Positions 23,809-32,900 of a stretch of DNA of 64,000 nucleotides are shown here, in pieces. The position numbers and the translations under genes are program-made. Each line of letters starts with the position of its first letter. Position 1 is the stretch's first letter. The notes below the pieces were generated by a model, which worked only from the letters and a program-made list of their open reading frames with translations, was not told the origin of the DNA and did no database searches. The DNA lies in the NCBI RefSeq assembly GCF_029227915.1, contig NC_079880.1:374001-438000 (forward strand), written 5' to 3'. Source of the DNA: Hydractinia symbiolongicarpus (Eukaryota; Cnidaria; Hydrozoa; Anthoathecata; Hydractiniidae).

Positions 23809-26800
23809 CTGAGAGTAAGAAAGAGTTCATATGAGCTAAGAAGCAGGCTAGGTATCTGTAGAATTAAAGATAGATGTTGTCCAGATATAAGTAGATTAAG
23901 TTGGTTAGGACACTTGCAAGAATGAAGGAGGATAATTGGGTAAGAAAGTGTAGAAATAGACTTGATACAGAGGAATTTGAGTTGGGGGCTATTAATATAC
24001 CCATCCTACAGACAGTAAGCCAAGAATGACGTATTACTTACTTCTTCAAGTGCCTTGCATTCTATTAAATCTCCATTTTCGTCGAAAGTATTTATCTTTG
24101 TGATTGGCAATTCAATACCACGATCAACGCATTTCTTCCAACAAGCTTCTACATCTTTTGCTACTGATTGCAGGTTGTCTTGTTTGAAATTTGTCATCAA
24201 AGGCCCTTCAACTCTGAAATCATCATCCTCTTTTCCATCATGAAATATGATAATATCATTTTCTCTATGCCACCAAACACCATTACCATAGAGCAAAAAA
24301 TCTGCAATTCTTTCCAAGTGTGCCTGATATTTCCGTAGAGGTAAGTTAATGTTAAAACAACTTCTTTTCTCATCTGAAAATTCAAAAAAGTTTATTTCGA
24401 AACAAAATGACAATCATACACTTTTTATCACATGTTAAAATTTTAAACAAAATTAGAAAGATTAATGTTTGAATATCAAACCAGACTTTTTATTAAGTCA
24501 AGCACTTCAAAATATATTTAATTATCACATAGAACAGCCTTTCTGTTTCAGTTTATTCCATGACGACAGAACATTGCCTACGTAAAATGACATTTTCCTG
24601 TTTTGCGTTGGCAAACTCGTGTTCGACATTTGCAATTTATATTTGTTTTGCGGCCAAATGCTGCAGTACACAAATAACAGTTAAATATTTGCCAATGTGA
24701 ATTGAAAACTTTTGTTTTCATGTGGACATTCGTCTCAGCAATTTCTGAATGCCAACATGAATTAGAAAGCCAGTAGAAACAGATATTTTAGACTTACCAA
24801 GTACACTCTCTGAAAATTTCGATATTTTAGATGTGTTAGTTGATTTTCTAGAACATTCTTTGGCAATAAATTTCTGTTCAGCTTGAATACGGATGATGCT
24901 ATTATCACGTATGGATTCTAAGGATCTGGCTGATGTTCTCAAACTTATTTGATTAATTTTGCTGAATAGCTGTTCTTCATTCTCTGTGTGTAAGGAGCTT
25001 GGTGAGATAATTCTCGATACTTCTGCTAAATGTGTTGTCAAGCCATGATAATAAATGCCATAAAGCTTTTGTGTAGACATTGACTTTAAATTATGCCCAA
25101 ACAGATCTTGGCACAACATGGCATGCTGGAAACTAATATTATGTAATCGTAGAATAATTCGTGGGGACCTTTTTTGGGATTTAAGATATGATAACCGAAC
25201 TAGCTCCATCAATGTGTACAACAACTCTTTGATTTCCTTTCTGCAAGTGCTTTGCATTGATTGGTAAACAACTATTGATGACAGCCGATAGTCAGATCCT
25301 CTCACCTTGTCCTTCGAACCATATGTGGCATCTAGGGACTGTTGAAAAATTTTATTCTCTTGAGGTGTCAACACTTCATGCAAAACATCCCACAAATTCT
25401 TGATATGTCCTTTACAATCATGCAGTGGTTCAATCGGCATCACTTCATAATTAGCAAGATTCAAGGACTCCATTGTACTATGTTCATTTCCAAAGCAAAG
25501 AGCTGGAACACGGATAATTCCTTTAAAAAAAATTGTTGACTGAATTTATAAATTTTAATGAGTGTAATTTTGAAAATAAAATCAGAATTGTTTTTATGCT
25601 TTTCAATTTTCCTCAACATATCTGATTTTCTTTTGCTTTATTTGTAGAAAAATTTTCAGACAAATATCAACTAACATCAACTTATATAAAACTTTTGCGA
25701 AAAAGGCCAAAATTTGCAAAAGTTATTTTAGTTTATCAAAAATAAAATAGCCCTAACCTGTCAAATGATTTTTTAGTAGCTGTTCAAGGTCCTTTTTGTG
25801 CAACTTTTGATGAACTGGTAAGTCACGGTCAAGGTTTCTGTAATTTACTTCAAGACCCAGTTTCTCCACATTGAGTTGTTGAAATGGAGACACAGCTTTT
25901 TGTTGTTGTCCTGCTGGGCCTGATATTACCTAAAATAATCAAAAATAGTTAGTTAAAAATAGTTAATGTTATGTAATAGAAATCTATAAATTTGTCATTC
26001 ATATTTTGTTTCATTTACCTGGAATAAATAATTTTCTATACTTTTTGTCAAAATTACAAATAACGAACAACTTATTTTGAAATTTATGTACCTTCTTCCT
26101 TCTTTGTTCCAAGGACACTATTTTGTTACTGTAGACATGGGCTATATCTGTAAATCTTGATTTTTTGCATCCACAAAGACAGGGAAAGTTTCCACCATGA
26201 GAGTTACCACTCTCGTATTGTATTTCAGGATGGTCACCTAAAATATAAATGAATTCCTGTTATCCTTTTTTAAATAAATTGTTGCATTATGCAGATTAAA
26301 CTTGTGTGAATTGAATTCCATCAACATACCATGAAAAAACCTTATCACATCAACCACTTTCTTATCATTGACAATTAATGGGTCAGACAATTTTCTAATG
26401 TCATTAAGTCTGGTTTCGACATATGAAAGCTTCTCTGCAATGCTATCCTGGGCAAAACCAATAATATAAACGGATGGACGCTCCACAAGTTCTTGAACAT
26501 CATGACAAATTCCTAAAATTTAATTTAGCGAACATTATTAAGTGGCATTTAATGTCTACTATCAAAGTAAAAAAAGTAAATATTTTTGATTTTAGATATC
26601 TAGAATTTTGGTGATCAATAACAATACTTCTAAATGACATACCTGTTTTTGCATACATTTCCTCATCTGTATAAAATAACTTGTCATCGTAAACAACTTT
26701 GACAGTCAATAGTAAATGGCCAGCACTCAAAAGTGATGCATGATCAGACCATAGTATGAAGTATCTTGTCAAAGCACCTTTTGGATTTCTCATAATCCCC

Positions 26801-29033
26801 AAACTTTGATGTTCTTCAAAAATCTTTCTGCGAATGTCACTCAGTGGTATACAACGACCAGATACTGTGAATTCTTCATTGAAAATCACTCCATTCTTTA
26901 TCACAGCTTTTTTATATTTTTTTGGCTCAACCAAAGATCCTAATAGAATATCTCCAGATTCAATCTTCTTCAGTATCTCCTCTTTTATTTTTTCAAATGT
27001 AGGGGGCATAGGAACCGACACTCCACTTCCATCTGTAAAAAATGAAATGTTCTCAATATCTCTCTTTCTGAACAAGGAATGTTAAGTTGATTGTACAAAC
27101 GCTACGATATATACATCCTCTTTTTGTATAATACATATTTCTAAAAGTATTGTGAAGATGCAATGTGTTTTAGGTAAACATTGTTCTACACACAGAAATC
27201 TACTGTAACACTTGAAAGAATTTAAGAATCTTTTGCTATAAATTATACAGATTTGATGACAAGACACAATGTTGGAAGCGTACATTATATATCAATTCTT
27301 CTTTTTTTTAGGTACTCACCTGGAAACTTTTCATATTTTCGACGATATTTGCATGGGTTAACAAAATTGTTTGCAAATTTTGATAAATCAACACCGTTAT
27401 CTTCGAGAAATTCCTTAACAACTGTATTTCCAGTAGTTCCAGGTATATGATATTTTCGGGCCAAGTCAGAGTAATTTATCTGCAAGAGGAAATAAATCGA
27501 TGTGTCACACAAGTTATTTTTTTGTTCAAAATTGGACAATGATATAAATGGCAATGTGTTCAACACAAATGTTAACAGATACATGAAGATATACCTTACT
27601 ACCAACATCCATTCCTAACACTTCTTCAAGTAGAGCATGACGATCGAAATTTAATTTGTTTGGATCTGGACTATGTCGTTTTTTCTTGATTGGTGTGTCA
27701 TCTACGTCTTGATTTTGTTGTAATTTTGTCCGCCCTATGGTTAGAAACAACTCCTTAATATATTTTGTTTAAAATAATTTTTACAGTTTTTAGTTTAGTC
27801 AATAATGATTTGCGAGACTGAATTCTACGAACCTAAGGTTTTATTTATTTTTGCTATTTTTTTTGCATTTATTCACACAGCAACTTATTTTCATAACATA
27901 GTTTTAATTATTTCTGCGTGTTAATTTCGTGGGGTTACATACTTCATCATGATATATGTTGATTGCTTATTTTTTCATTTTAATATTTGTTTATATATAT
28001 ATATATGCGTGTATATAATTATTTATAAATTTATATTCAAAAAATGCAACAATAAAATAATACCATTCAAGAAAAACCAGTGCCTGTAGGTGAATGGAGA
28101 TACAGTACAGGTGAAAGATTAAAATTAAAAAATATATATAGCTATACCTATCATTCTTTTAATTGAATTTTCTTTACTTTCAAAGTATTGAATCGATCTT
28201 GATTTTTTGTAGGAAGCTTTTGATTGTCTGATGCCAAAGATTGTGTCTGTTGCTTTATTTTCACCAAAACATTTTTTTTCCAAGGATTTTTTTATTATTT
28301 TATTCCGTTCTCTAAGCTCTTTCTTTTTATCAGACTTGGACTTCACTTGAGCAATATTAGCTGATTTGACCTTTGTGAGAACCTTTGTGAATGGAGTGTC
28401 ATATATACTGTCCCATTTTGAGTTGATACTATTAAGTACAGATTCTGCCGTTGTTTTCATATATGACATGTCAGTCTTTGTTTGAGGAATTGTCAAATTT
28501 ATGGTGATTGGATGAACTGGTGTTGTGTTGATACTGTTTGGAGTAGTAATCGTTGATATGTTGTTATATGTTACATTTACAGGTGTGGACGTATTATTTG
28601 TTGTAGTTGGAGTTTTATTATTCGTACTATTTACAGTGTTTGATATATCTGTTAATGTTTTTTTAACATTGTTGATTTTTTTTGTTCTGTGTGATGTTGA
28701 AACAGGAAATGTATTTTTATTTTTTTCTAATAAACTGCATGCTTGACATGCATGTATAGTATGCCTAATCTTCTCATTATCTTTGAGTTTCTTCCAATTG
28801 TCTTGAGAAAAATCATCTAGGTATTTTTCCCTTACTTTACCGTTCCACTTTTTTTTTCTCACAAACGCAGTAAGTTCCTTGGACTTTCTGTCAAAATGAT
28901 TTTTCGTTATGGATACATCAGGAAACATCGCCATAAAATTTGAAAAACGCAAGTCACAGTGATGATGACTTATATTTTTCATCCCATTCAATACTTCAGC
29001 ACGCATAAAAGCGCATTCAAAAACGTTTGCCAT
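23146..29033 (-). CDS. Ten-exon transposase-like gene of the DNA transposon
   Basis: Exons on the minus strand, joined by hand: 29033-28148, 27734-27595, 27479-27320, 27032-26643, 26512-26330, 26237-26092, 25929-25758, 25520-24798, 24373-24042, 23808-23146. All introns are GT-AG, all phases match, no stop intervenes, and the total is 3795 nt, or 1264 residues. The start is the first ATG, downstream of a promoter-like region. Layout: Cys/His-containing N-terminus (1-100), Thr/Asn-rich linker (about 120-195), basic KKKR at 312-315, then a probable RNase-H-like catalytic core (about 396-930) with candidate acidic residues D511, D588 and E723. Exon 9 follows, then a charged C-terminus. This is the only gene in an element with intact inverted repeats, so its likely role is cutting and rejoining the element ends in the nucleus. 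Family assignment is by motif layout only. The 3' end is uncertain, because an alternative terminal exon exists at 24578-24660. Confidence 0.8.
23775..23990 (+). pseudogene. Decayed fragment of a second non-LTR reverse transcriptase
   Basis: Reading the plus strand from about 23790 gives WICNASLRVRKSSYELRSRL, then GICRIKDRCC and LSWLGHLQE to about 23922. After a +1 shift comes EDNWVRKCRNRLDTEE to about 23975. This is the characteristic C-terminal region of non-LTR reverse transcriptases (ELRxRLGI, LRWLGH, WVxKC), here with a frameshift and stop codons. Nothing of the catalytic core is present, so it is a short relic. It lies opposite to the transposase gene, across intron 9 and the 5' edge of exon 10. 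Confidence 0.8.
24042..24373 (-). CDS. Exon 9: conserved-looking C-terminal segment
   Basis: Acceptor TTTTCAG|ATGAGAAAAG and donor GAAGAA|GTAAGT frame residues 934-1044. The segment has LRKYQAHLERIADFLLYGNG, GVWWHRENDIIIFHDG and RVEGPLMTNFKQ, with regular hydrophobic and aromatic positions that look like a folded domain and not intron. An in-frame ATG at 24413 and an open frame through the acceptor would also allow a separate short protein of 135 residues ending at 24006. I prefer the exon reading, because exon 8 joins it in phase with a strong GTAAGT donor. Confidence 0.65.
24374..24797 (-). other. Intron 8 region holding the alternative terminal exon
   Basis: A 424-bp interval from donor CTTG|GTAAGT to acceptor TTTTCAG|ATGAG. 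Its middle contains the short Cys-rich terminal exon and AATAAA signal described separately. The rest is AT-rich with no other supported feature. Confidence 0.7.
24578..24660 (-). CDS. Alternative Cys-rich terminal exon (exon 8b)
   Basis: An acceptor TGTGTACTGCAG|CATTTGG at 24661-24662 can replace the exon 9 acceptor. It joins exon 8 in the same phase (G|CA) and codes for 27 residues ending NCKCRTRVCQRKTGKCHFT, with cysteines spaced C-x-C-x4-C-x6-C, before a TAG at 24578-24580. An AATAAA signal follows about 20 bp downstream (24552-24557, read as TTTATT on the plus strand). With exons 1-8 this gives a 960-residue protein. A phase-matched acceptor, a Cys-rich tail, a stop and a well-placed poly(A) signal together make a convincing terminal exon, but any single match could be chance. 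Confidence 0.5.
24798..27032 (-). CDS. Exons 4-8: probable DDE catalytic core
   Basis: Five exons with phases 1-1-1-0-1 encode residues 396-933. Visible motifs in order: SGRCIPLSDIRRKI, LWSDHASLLSAGHLLLTVK and VVYDD (D511), then DVIRFFHGD (D588), and a GG-NF-PCLCGC segment with C606, C608 and C610. Next come VPALCFGN, MPIEPLHDCKGHIKNLWDVL (E723, H726, D727) and an alpha-helical segment ending KFIAKE. An Asp on a strand, a GD motif followed by a Cys cluster, and an acidic-x-x-H motif recall the insertion-containing RNase-H folds of CACTA/EnSpm and KDZ transposases. I also associate this motif set with uncharacterised cnidarian proteins. Catalytic assignment is inference from spacing. All introns here are short (92-237 bp). 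Confidence 0.75.
27735..28147 (-). other. Intron 1 of the transposase gene
   Basis: A 413-bp AT-rich intron between donor ATAG|GTATAG (28147-28146) and acceptor ACCATAG|GGCGG (27736-27735). It includes an alternating TA tract at about 27993-28008. No open frame of note or RNA gene is visible. Confidence 0.75.
28148..29033 (-). CDS. Exon 1: N-terminal region of the transposase
   Basis: Codes for residues 1-295 and ends at donor ATAG|GTATAG. The first 100 residues contain a HHHC at 23-26 and a HACQAC at 94-99, with a conserved-looking aromatic/basic block between them (KKKWNGK, FSQDNWKKL, EKIRHT). This could be a metal-binding or DNA-binding module, but I do not recognise a named domain. Residues 120-195 are a low-complexity Thr/Asn/Ile linker. 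After about 200 the sequence is rich in Lys and Ser with a long basic run (KKKELRERNKIIKKSLEKK), suitable for nuclear import or nonspecific DNA contact. The separate reading frame on the opposite strand at 28525-28746 is a shadow of the linker. Confidence 0.78.
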
Positions 29034-29260
29034 GATATTCGTTATTCGTTCTTACTTTATTCCACAAAAAAAATTTCCCGCTGAAGCTACCATATTTATG
29101 TTTTTCTTTTCCCGCAGTTTTTGCGCGTCTTTTAATATAACGGGAAAAAAATCCGACACCGTAGTAAAAATGACGTCAAAGTACTGAAAATGACGAAAAA
29201 TCAAAGAAAACGTCGTGTTTTACAGTTCGCACCACTTAGGGGTATGTGGCGTCATCGGAT
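29034..29260 (-). promoter_or_regulatory. Promoter-like region with E2F and CRE motifs
   Basis: Immediately upstream of the transposase start codon. TTTCCCGC occurs at 29074-29081 and 29108-29115, and TTTTGCGC at 29119-29126; all three match the E2F consensus TTTSSCGC or a close variant. TGACGTCA, a perfect CRE/ATF palindrome, is at 29171-29178, with further TGACG half-sites near 29191 and 29249. Clustering of such specific GC-containing motifs in AT-rich DNA at the expected place argues for a real promoter. E2F sites suggest S-phase or proliferating-cell expression. No clear TATA box was found. Confidence 0.6.
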
Positions 29261-29513
29261 ATTTTTTTAATCCACAGATAATATGTCGACGACTTAAAAA
29301 AAAGCCGTTTATAGTTGATCGCGTATTTATTTATATGGGTTTTACCGAATTAAAAAGGTGAATAAAATCACGAAAGCGAGGCTATATCGACTTAAATACA
29401 ACTAAAAAATTTTAAACAGCTTTTTTTCAAAAATCGATCCTTCACCTGAACGAATAAAAAAAACCAGGATGTTTTATTATCAGTCAGGTTGGTGCGCTTA
29501 GTAAAACCACGTT
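29261..29513. other. Non-coding right part of the transposon
   Basis: About 250 bp between the promoter-like region and the right terminal repeat. It has A-runs (AAAAAAAAGCC, AAAAAATTTT) and no coding potential. An open frame at 29392-29586 crosses the terminal repeat into satellite and is not credible as a gene. Confidence 0.6.
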
Positions 29514-29540
29514 TTGGAGACTGTCCGTAAGTTGCCCGAG
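29514..29540 (-). repeat. Right terminal inverted repeat (27 bp)
   Basis: Ends AGTTGCCCGAG against satellite TTAGCG. It is the exact reverse complement of the left terminal repeat. The satellite monomer resumes at 29541 precisely where it was broken at 22184, apart from the duplicated TT. Confidence 0.97.
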
Positions 29541-29933
29541 TTAGCGATATTTTTCTGATATTACTAGGTTGCATCTCTTTAAACAATGAAACGATTGACT
29601 GTGGTACTATATTGAACTGATTTTGGACAGTGACCTTATAAATGTTATAAGTGAGACAAGTGGACTCCCAGAAATAACATTCTTCTTAATTTGACATGAT
29701 TGCCGGAACTCAGCGATTACAATGGGCGCTGTGGTAGCGCTTCATTTAAAAATTTATATAAATAAGTCATTCTTTACTGTGGGATCAATCCTATCCGTTA
29801 TCGGGCGCTGAAGAAACAGCGATAGTTTCAAAAGCTACATTTCATTGACTTTGTAACGTTGTCAGTCCGTTTGAGTTACAACAATTGGGTCACATATACG
29901 TACCAACATGTATTTAGCGATATTTTTCTAACA

Positions 29934-32900
29934 TTACTAGTTTGCATCGCTTTTAACTATGAAACGATTGACTGTGGGACTTAATTGAACTAACTTTGCA
30001 CTGTCACCTGATAAATGTGATGAAGGAGACAATTGGACTCCAAGAAATAACATTCTTCTTAATTTGACATGATTGCCGAAACTCAGTGATTACACTTGGC
30101 GCTGTGGTAGCGCTTCATTTAAGAATTAAGCTAAAAAAAGTCATTTTTTTACTGTGGGACCAATCCTAGCCGTTAGCACGCGCTGAACAAAGAGCGATAG
30201 TTTCAAAAGCTACATTTCATTTACTTTGTAACGGTGTCAGTCCGTTTGAGTTACAACGATTGGGTCACATATACGTACCAACATGTATTTAGCGATATTT
30301 ATCTGAATTTAGTAGGTTGCATTGCTTTTAACAGTGAAACCATTGACTGTGGGACTTAATTGAACTAACTTTGGACTGTGACCTGATAAATGTGATAAAT
30401 GAGACCAATGGATTCCAAGAAATAACATTCTTCTTAATTTGACGTGATTGTTGGTACTCAGCGATTCCACTGGGCGCTGTGGTATCGCTTCATTTAAAAA
30501 TTTCGATATATAAGTCATTCTTTAATGTGCGACCAATCCTATCCGTTATCGCGCGCTGAAGAAATAGCGAGAGTTTCAAAAACTACATTTCATTGACTTT
30601 CTAACGGTGTCAGTCCGTTTCAGTTACAACGGTTGGGTCACATGTTCCTGCCAACATGTATTTAGCGATATTTTTCTGATATTACTAGATTGCATCGCTT
30701 TTAACTATGAAACGATTGCCTGTGGGACTTAATTGAACTAACTTCGCACTGTCACTTAATAAATGTGATAAAGGAGACAATTGGACTCCAAGAAATAACA
30801 TTCTTCTTAATTTGACATGATTGCGGAAACTCAGTGATTACACTGGGCGCTGTGGTAGCGCTTCATTTAAGAATTAAGCTAAAAAAAGTCAATTTTTTAC
30901 TGTGGGACCTATCCTAGCCGTTAGCACGCGCTGAACAAAGAGCGATAATTTCAAAAGCTACATTTCATTGACGTTCTAAAGGTGTCAGTCCGTTTGAGTT
31001 ACAACGGTTGGGTCACATATTCGTACCAACATGTATTTAGCGATATTTATCTGATATTACTAGGCTGCATCGCTTTTAACAGTGAAACGATTGATTGTTG
31101 GACTTAATTGAACTAATTTTGGACTGTTACCTGATAAATGTGATAAATGAGACAATTGGACTCCAAAAAATAACATTCTTCTTAATTTGACATGATTACT
31201 GGAACTCAGCGATTACACTGGGCGTTGTGGTAGCGCTTCATTTAAAAATTTAGATAAATAAGTCATTCTTTACTGTGGGATCAATCCTATCCGTGATCGC
31301 GCGCTAAAGAAACAGCGGTAGTTTCAAAAGCTACATTTCATTGACTTTGTAACGGTGTCAGTCCGTTTGAGTTACAACGGTTGGGTCACATATACGTACC
31401 AACATGTATTTAGCGATATTTATCTGACATTACTAGGTTGCATCGACTTTAACAGTGAAACGATTGACTGTGGGACTTAATTGAACTAACTTTGCACTGT
31501 CACCTGATAAATGTGATGAAGGAGACAATTGGACTCCAAGAAATAACATTCTTCTTAATTTGACATGATTGCCGAAACTCAGTGATTACACTTGGCGCTG
31601 TGGTAGCGCTTCATTTAAGAATTAAGCTAAAAAAAGTCATTTTTTTACTGTGGGACCAATCCTAGCCGTTAGCACGCGCTGAACAAAGAGCGATAGTTTC
31701 AAAAGCTACATTTCATTTACTTTGTAACGGTGTCAGTCCGTTTGAGTTACAACGATTGGGTCACATATACGTACCAACATGTATTTAGCGATATTTATCT
31801 GAATTTAGTAGGTTGCATTGCTTTTAACAGTGAAACCATTGACTGTGGGACTTAATTGAACTAACTTTGGACTGTGACCTGATAAATGTGATAAATGAGA
31901 CCAATGGATTCCAAGAAATAACATTCTTCTTAATTTGACGTGATTGTTGGTACTCAGCGATTCCACTGGGCGCTGTGGTATCGCTTCATTTAAAAATTTC
32001 GATATATAAGTCATTCTTTAATGTGCGACCAATCCTATCCGTTATCGCGCGCTGAAGAAATAGCGAGAGTTTCAAAAACTACATTTCATTGACTTTCTAA
32101 CGGTGTCAGTCCGTTTCAGTTACAACGGTTGGGTCACATGTTCCTGCCAACATGTATTTAGCGATATTTTTCTGATATTACTAGATTGCATCGCTTTTAA
32201 CTATGAAACGATTGCCTGTGGGACTTAATTGAACTAACTTCGCACTGTCACTTAATAAATGTGATAAAGGAGACAATTGGACTCCAAGAAATAACATTCT
32301 TCTTAATTTGACATGATTGCGGAAACTCAGTGATTACACTGGGCGCTGTGGTAGCGCTTCATTTAAGAATTAAGCTAAAAAAAGTCAATTTTTTACTGTG
32401 GGACCTATCCTAGCCGTTAGCACGCGCTGAACAAAGAGCGATAATTTCAAAAGCTACATTTCATTGACGTTCTAACGGTGTAAGTCCGTTTGAGTTACAA
32501 CGGTTGGGTCACATATTCGTACCAACATGTATTTAGCGATATTTATCTGATATTACTAGGCTGCATCGCTTTTAACAGTGAAACGATTGATTGTTGGACT
32601 TAATTGAACTAATTTTGGACTGTTACCTGATAAATGTGATAAATGAGACAATTGGACTCCAAAAAATAACATTCTTCTTAATTTGACATGATTACCGGAA
32701 CTCAGCGATTACACTGGGCGTTGTGGTAGCGCTTCATTTAAAAATTTAGATAAATAAGTCATTCTTTACTGTGGGATCAATCCTATCCGTGATCGCGCGC
32801 TAAAGAAACAGCGGTAGTTTCAAAAGCTACATTTCATTGACTTTGTAACGGTGTCAGTCCGTTTGAGTTACAACGGTTTGGTCACATATACGTACCAAGA

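Larger units (their letters stand above)
22185..29540 (-). mobile_element. Complete DNA transposon with 27-bp inverted repeats
   Basis: A 7356-bp insertion inside one satellite monomer. Both ends carry the same 27-bp sequence in inverted orientation with no mismatch (see the terminal repeats). The flanks read GTATTT on the left and TTAGCG on the right, whereas the uninterrupted monomer reads GTATTTAGCG, so the target duplication is the dinucleotide TT. The element holds one spliced multi-exon gene on the minus strand, a promoter-like region near its right end and AT-rich non-coding DNA near its left end. Perfect ends, a clean target duplication and an open coding frame indicate a recent, potentially autonomous copy. 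I cannot place it in a named superfamily with confidence. A 2-bp duplication and the protein layout are compatible with a CACTA/EnSpm-like or KDZ-like relative, but the ends are CTCGGG and not CACTA. Confidence 0.95.

Noticed and set aside
28525-28746. 73-codon plus-strand hydrophobic open frame
   Set aside because: It is the complement of the Thr/Asn-rich linker in exon 1; its Val/Phe/Leu bias is an artefact of reading that repeat-like sequence backwards.
22185-29540. Calling the transposon a Kolobok, Sola or piggyBac element
   Set aside because: Those groups use TTAA or other 4-bp targets; the flanks here prove a TT duplication and the ends begin CTCGGG.
29392-29586. 64-codon minus-strand open frame
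   Set aside because: It crosses the right terminal inverted repeat from satellite into the transposon, so it is an accidental fusion. A similar frame at 19037-19231 lies wholly in satellite.
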